Positions 61,269-64,000 of a stretch of DNA of 64,000 nucleotides are shown piece by piece (within the stretch, counting starts at the first letter, position 1; every line of letters begins with the position of its first letter). Origin of the DNA: DATLCF01 sp035526505 (GTDB lineage Bacteria > Patescibacteriota > Saccharimonadia > Saccharimonadales > UBA4665); contig DATLCF010000002.1 in the NCBI GenBank assembly GCA_035526505.1, positions 124,001 through 188,000 on the forward strand, read 5' to 3'. Made by a program: the position numbers and the translations under genes. A model generated the notes under the pieces. That model saw only the letters and a list, made by a program, of their open reading frames with translations, searched no databases and was not told where the DNA came from.

Positions 61269-62438
61269 ATGGACTTAGACATGAAACAACTGGCCTTGGC
61301 GATCAAATCGCTGGCCGAAGAAAAAAATTTACCCGAAGACACGGTTAAAGAAGTAGTGGAACAGGCCCTGGCCGCCGCCTACCGCCGTGACTACGGCGAA
61401 CGCGAGCAAGAAGTGCGCGTAACCATGAACCTGAACACCGGCGACGTAGATGCCTATGTCACCAAAGAAGTGGTGGAACAGGTCGAAAACCCGGCATACG
61501 AACTCAGCCTAACCCAGGCCCAGACCATGAAAAAGAACGCTGTCATAGGCGACATGATTGAAGTGCACGAAAATGTCAGCACCTTTGGCCGTGTAGCCGC
61601 CCAAACCGCCAAGCAGGTGGTATTGCAACGCCTGCGCGAAGCTGAACGCGAAATTATTATGGCCGAATACGAGGACAAAATTGGCACTGTTATTAACGCG
61701 CTGGTTTCGCGCGTAGAAGGCAACATCGTGCGCGTGGATCTGGGCAAGGCCCAAGGCATTATGCCCCGCAGTGAGCAAATTCAGGGTGAGCGTTATTACC
61801 CCGGCCAGCGCCTGAAGGTATACCTTAAGGACGTGGAGCGCGGTTTGCGCGGTCCGCAGCTTGTTGTGTCACGCGGCAGCAAAGAATTTATCGAGTGGCT
61901 GTTTAGAGCCGAAGTGCCGGAAATGGAAAACGGCGCTGTCGAAATTAAAGGCATGGCCCGCGAAGCCGGCGTGCGCACCAAGTTGGCCGTTAACAGCACT
62001 GTTCCCGGCGTTGACCCTGTGGGCACTTTTGTGGGCGGCCACGGCACCCGCGTGAACGCAGTTATGAGCGAAATTGGCGAGCAAGAAAAGATTGATATTA
62101 TCGTATGGGCCGACGAAGCAGTTACCTACATTACCAATGCCCTAAGCCCTACCAAGGTAACCAAAGTGGTTATCGATGAAACTGCCAAAAAAGCCCGCGT
62201 AGTGGTACCCGAAGACCAGCTAAGCATTGCTATTGGCAAGGGTGGCCAAAACGTACGCCTGGCCAGCAAACTGACAGGCTACGAGTTGGACATTGAATCC
62301 GAAAAACCAGCCGAACCGGTTGAAGCCCCCAAAGAGGCCAAAATAGAAACCACCAGGCCGGCGGCGGTGCCCAAGCTTAAGAAAAAATCCGAGCTGGAAA
62401 ACAGCCTGCTCGAAGCAATTGAAAAACACGGCGAATAG
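61269..62438 (+). CDS. nusA: Transcription termination/antitermination factor NusA
   Basis: The 389-residue protein has the N-terminal RNA-polymerase-binding domain (MKQLALAIKSLAEEKNL-ED), an S1 domain (about 135-200, VEGNIVRVDLGKAQGIMPRSEQ) and two KH domains (GTFVGGHGTRVNAV, then VPEDQLSIAIGKGGQNVRLASKLTG). The acidic C-terminal repeats of enterobacterial NusA are absent; a short Lys/Glu tail remains. AAGGAAG lies 11 bases before the ATG. Confidence 0.96.
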   Translation: MDLDMKQLALAIKSLAEEKNLPEDTVKEVVEQALAAAYRRDYGEREQEVRVTMNLNTGDVDAYVTKEVVEQVENPAYELSLTQAQTMKKNAVIGDMIEVHENVSTFGRVAAQTAKQVVLQRLREAEREIIMAEYEDKIGTVINALVSRVEGNIVRVDLGKAQGIMPRSEQIQGERYYPGQRLKVYLKDVERGLRGPQLVVSRGSKEFIEWLFRAEVPEMENGAVEIKGMAREAGVRTKLAVNSTVPGVDPVGTFVGGHGTRVNAVMSEIGEQEKIDIIVWADEAVTYITNALSPTKVTKVVIDETAKKARVVVPEDQLSIAIGKGGQNVRLASKLTGYELDIESEKPAEPVEAPKEAKIETTRPAAVPKLKKKSELENSLLEAIEKHGE

Positions 62439-62476
62439 TCCGGATCACTGGCAATAAACCTGTTTAAGTGTGACAT

Positions 62477-62515
62477 TTAGCACTCTTGACTGCTGAGTGC
62501 CAAAAACGGTATTAT
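62477..62515 (+). promoter_or_regulatory. CIRCE operator and promoter of clpC
   Basis: TTAGCACTC (62477-62485), nine bases, then GAGTGCCAA (62495-62503) matches the HrcA-binding CIRCE element at 17 of 18 arm positions. The -35 box TTGACT (62486-62491) lies in its centre, and TATTAT (62510-62515) is 18 bases downstream. HrcA binding would block RNA polymerase directly, giving heat-shock control of clpC. Confidence 0.92.
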
Positions 62516-62568
62516 GTGTGTTGACGCGCCTAAAAAGCGTTTTGAAAATCGAAAGGTGGATATAGCAA

Positions 62569-64000
62569 ATGATGCCAAACTCAGCAGATTTCCAAGATTT
62601 TTTGAATCATCTTACTAACAATGCGCTGCAAAGCCTCAAGCACGCCGATGCTATTGCGCGCAGTTTTGGCAGCGCTTACGTAGGTACCGAGCATCTCATG
62701 CTTGGGCTACTGGCCCAAGACACCAGCATGGGCGCCAAAATCTTGGAAGGTGCCGGCGTAACGCTGGACCGTGCCCGCATGGCTTTAAACCTGACACCCA
62801 AAACCTTGGTATTAAACGCCGGCGCCAAGGGTCTGAGCGAAACTGCCAAGCTGACGCTGCGCATGGCCTATGACACGGCGCAAGATTACAGCCAGGATTT
62901 TTGTGGCACCGAACACATTCTATACAGTATTCTGACACAAAAGAACGCCCGCGCCACCATTTTGTTACGCGACATGAATGTCGATGTCGACGCGCTCATG
63001 GGTGAACTGGAACAATTCCTGAATCGCCAGCAGTACGATGACGAGGGGGGCGAGGGTGGCAGCAACAATACTCGGACCCGTCCCAATCGCAAAGGCCGCA
63101 AAACCGCACTGGACTTTTTTGGCAGTGATATTACTGCCCAAGCCCGGGCTGGAAAATTAGACCCGGTTGTAGGGCGCGAGGCGCAAATTCGCCGCGTTAT
63201 CACCATCCTGAACCGCCGTACCAAAAACAACCCGGTACTTATTGGTGAACCGGGCGTGGGCAAGACCGCTATTGTAGAAGGTCTGGCGCAGCGCATAGTA
63301 ACCGAAGATGTGCCTGACAGCTTGTTAGATAAGCGCATTATTCTGCTAGATCTGGCGGGCATGATTGCCGGCACCAAATACCGCGGTGAGTTCGAAGAGC
63401 GGCTTAAAAAAGTTATGTCCGAGCTAGAAAGCGACCCCAAAACCATAGTGTTCATAGACGAAATGCACCTGATTGTGGGCGCTGGCGCCGCCGAAGGCGC
63501 CATGGATGCCGGTAATATCCTAAAACCCGCCCTGGCACGTGGCAAAATCCAGGTCATTGGCGCCACCACCACTGACGAATACACTAAGCACATCGAAAAA
63601 GACGCTGCGCTAGAGCGCCGTTTCCAGCCTGTGCAAGTACCCGAAACCACGGTATCCGAAACCCTGGCCATCCTAAAAGGCCTGCGCAAACACTACGAGG
63701 CCTTCCATAACGTAAAGGTTAGCGATGACGTATTGGACGACATTACTAATTTAGCAAAACGCTACATACAAGACCGCTTTATGCCCGACAAAGCCATTGA
63801 CCTGCTAGATGAAACCAGCGCCCACTTGCGCGTGGATAAGGGCAAAACCAGCCCGGAAGTACGCAAGCTGCAAAAAGAGCTCAAGCTGGTTAACACCCGC
63901 ATCGATGAAGCCGTGGACGCCGAAGACTACGAACGCGCCGCCCGCGAAAAACAGCGCGCCAGCCAAATTAACGAAGAGCTGGAAAAATTACAGGCGGCCG
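62569..64000 (+). CDS. clpC: ATP-dependent Clp protease ATP-binding subunit ClpC, cut by window end
   Basis: The first 477 residues are present. There are two N-terminal Clp repeats (about 10-150, from DAIARSFGSAYVGTEHLMLGLL) and a charged linker with Asp/Gly/Arg. The first AAA domain has Walker A GEPGVGKTA (about 227), GTKYRGEFEERLKKV and Walker B VFIDEMHLIVGAG (about 294). The UVR-like middle segment (DAEDYERAAREKQRASQI) near the end is the ClpC hallmark rather than ClpB. It unfolds proteins for ClpP. AAAGGTGG precedes the ATG. Confidence 0.93.
   Translation, partial: MMPNSADFQDFLNHLTNNALQSLKHADAIARSFGSAYVGTEHLMLGLLAQDTSMGAKILEGAGVTLDRARMALNLTPKTLVLNAGAKGLSETAKLTLRMAYDTAQDYSQDFCGTEHILYSILTQKNARATILLRDMNVDVDALMGELEQFLNRQQYDDEGGEGGSNNTRTRPNRKGRKTALDFFGSDITAQARAGKLDPVVGREAQIRRVITILNRRTKNNPVLIGEPGVGKTAIVEGLAQRIVTEDVPDSLLDKRIILLDLAGMIAGTKYRGEFEERLKKVMSELESDPKTIVFIDEMHLIVGAGAAEGAMDAGNILKPALARGKIQVIGATTTDEYTKHIEKDAALERRFQPVQVPETTVSETLAILKGLRKHYEAFHNVKVSDDVLDDITNLAKRYIQDRFMPDKAIDLLDETSAHLRVDKGKTSPEVRKLQKELKLVNTRIDEAVDAEDYERAAREKQRASQINEELEKLQAA

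Noticed and set aside
1..64000. tRNA or rRNA genes, CRISPR arrays, insertion sequences, replication origin
   Set aside because: I saw no cloverleaf with T-arm sequence, no regularly spaced repeats, no transposase-like frame and no cluster of DnaA boxes. A covariance search would be needed to exclude small RNAs.

Overview
This 64 kb window looks like a chromosomal segment of a Patescibacteria/CPR bacterium, most probably Candidatus Saccharibacteria (TM7). The case is an inference. Genes are packed tightly on both strands. Carbohydrate metabolism is reduced and of pentose-phosphate type (split transketolase, Rpe, RpiB, class I aldolase, GAPDH). There are many small secreted or lipoprotein-like orphans and a cysteine-free pilus-type ATPase. 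UGA is an ordinary stop codon (for example at the end of gatC), which argues against the UGA-as-glycine CPR lineages. Base composition is close to balanced. I see no rRNA, tRNA, insertion sequence, prophage or CRISPR array, and no stretch above 300 bases without a gene.

Layout. 1-5.1 kb: an unknown gene cut by the window edge, rmuC, an MGH1-like glycoside hydrolase, a degenerate FolD-like gene with a CCC-TGA frame change, and yajQ. 5.2-10 kb: pheS, an Avd-like helical protein, a HIT protein, a large nested inverted repeat and pheT. 10-16 kb: a DUF2207 membrane protein, guaA, a sugar-transferase-like protein and an ABC exporter. 16-22 kb: Nudix, FKBP isomerase, glutaredoxin, dihydroorotate dehydrogenase, thioredoxin reductase, a ferredoxin-reductase-like protein and two GDPD phosphodiesterases. 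22-33 kb: pyrophosphatase, Nudix, IMPase, gap, rpiB, a trypsin-like lipoprotein, rpe, split transketolase, class I aldolase and a PfkB kinase. 33-41 kb: a second glycoside-hydrolase-like protein, a SLOG protein, uvrB and a DUF3152 metalloprotease-like protein. 41-46 kb: gatC-gatA-orf-gatB, Nudix and galU. 47-54 kb: dnaE, a CAP-domain protein, a TrmH methyltransferase, a PilB/GspE-type ATPase and rplS with a strong terminator. 54-58.5 kb: small secreted proteins, several of them related, interrupted by rnhB-yraN. 58.5-64 kb: an M1 aminopeptidase, nusA, and clpC behind a CIRCE operator; clpC is cut by the window end.

Genes working together. GAPDH, class I aldolase, the two transketolase halves, Rpe and RpiB interconvert trioses, pentoses and hexoses. 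GatCAB with PheST serves aminoacyl-tRNA supply. TrxB, glutaredoxin and the FNR-like protein handle redox. GalU, the sugar-transferase-like protein and the ABC exporter fit envelope building. DUF3152, CAP, trypsin-like and Cys-pair proteins populate the cell surface, as expected if the cell lives attached to a host; that lifestyle is inferred from taxonomy, not seen here.

Regulation. A striking theme is that many start codons lie only 5-11 bases after a TATAAT-type -10 box, often with a matching -35 box, which predicts widespread leaderless mRNAs. Other signals are a CIRCE operator at clpC, a MerR-spaced palindromic promoter at the FolD-like gene, and promoter-overlapping inverted repeats at the aldolase and glutaredoxin genes.
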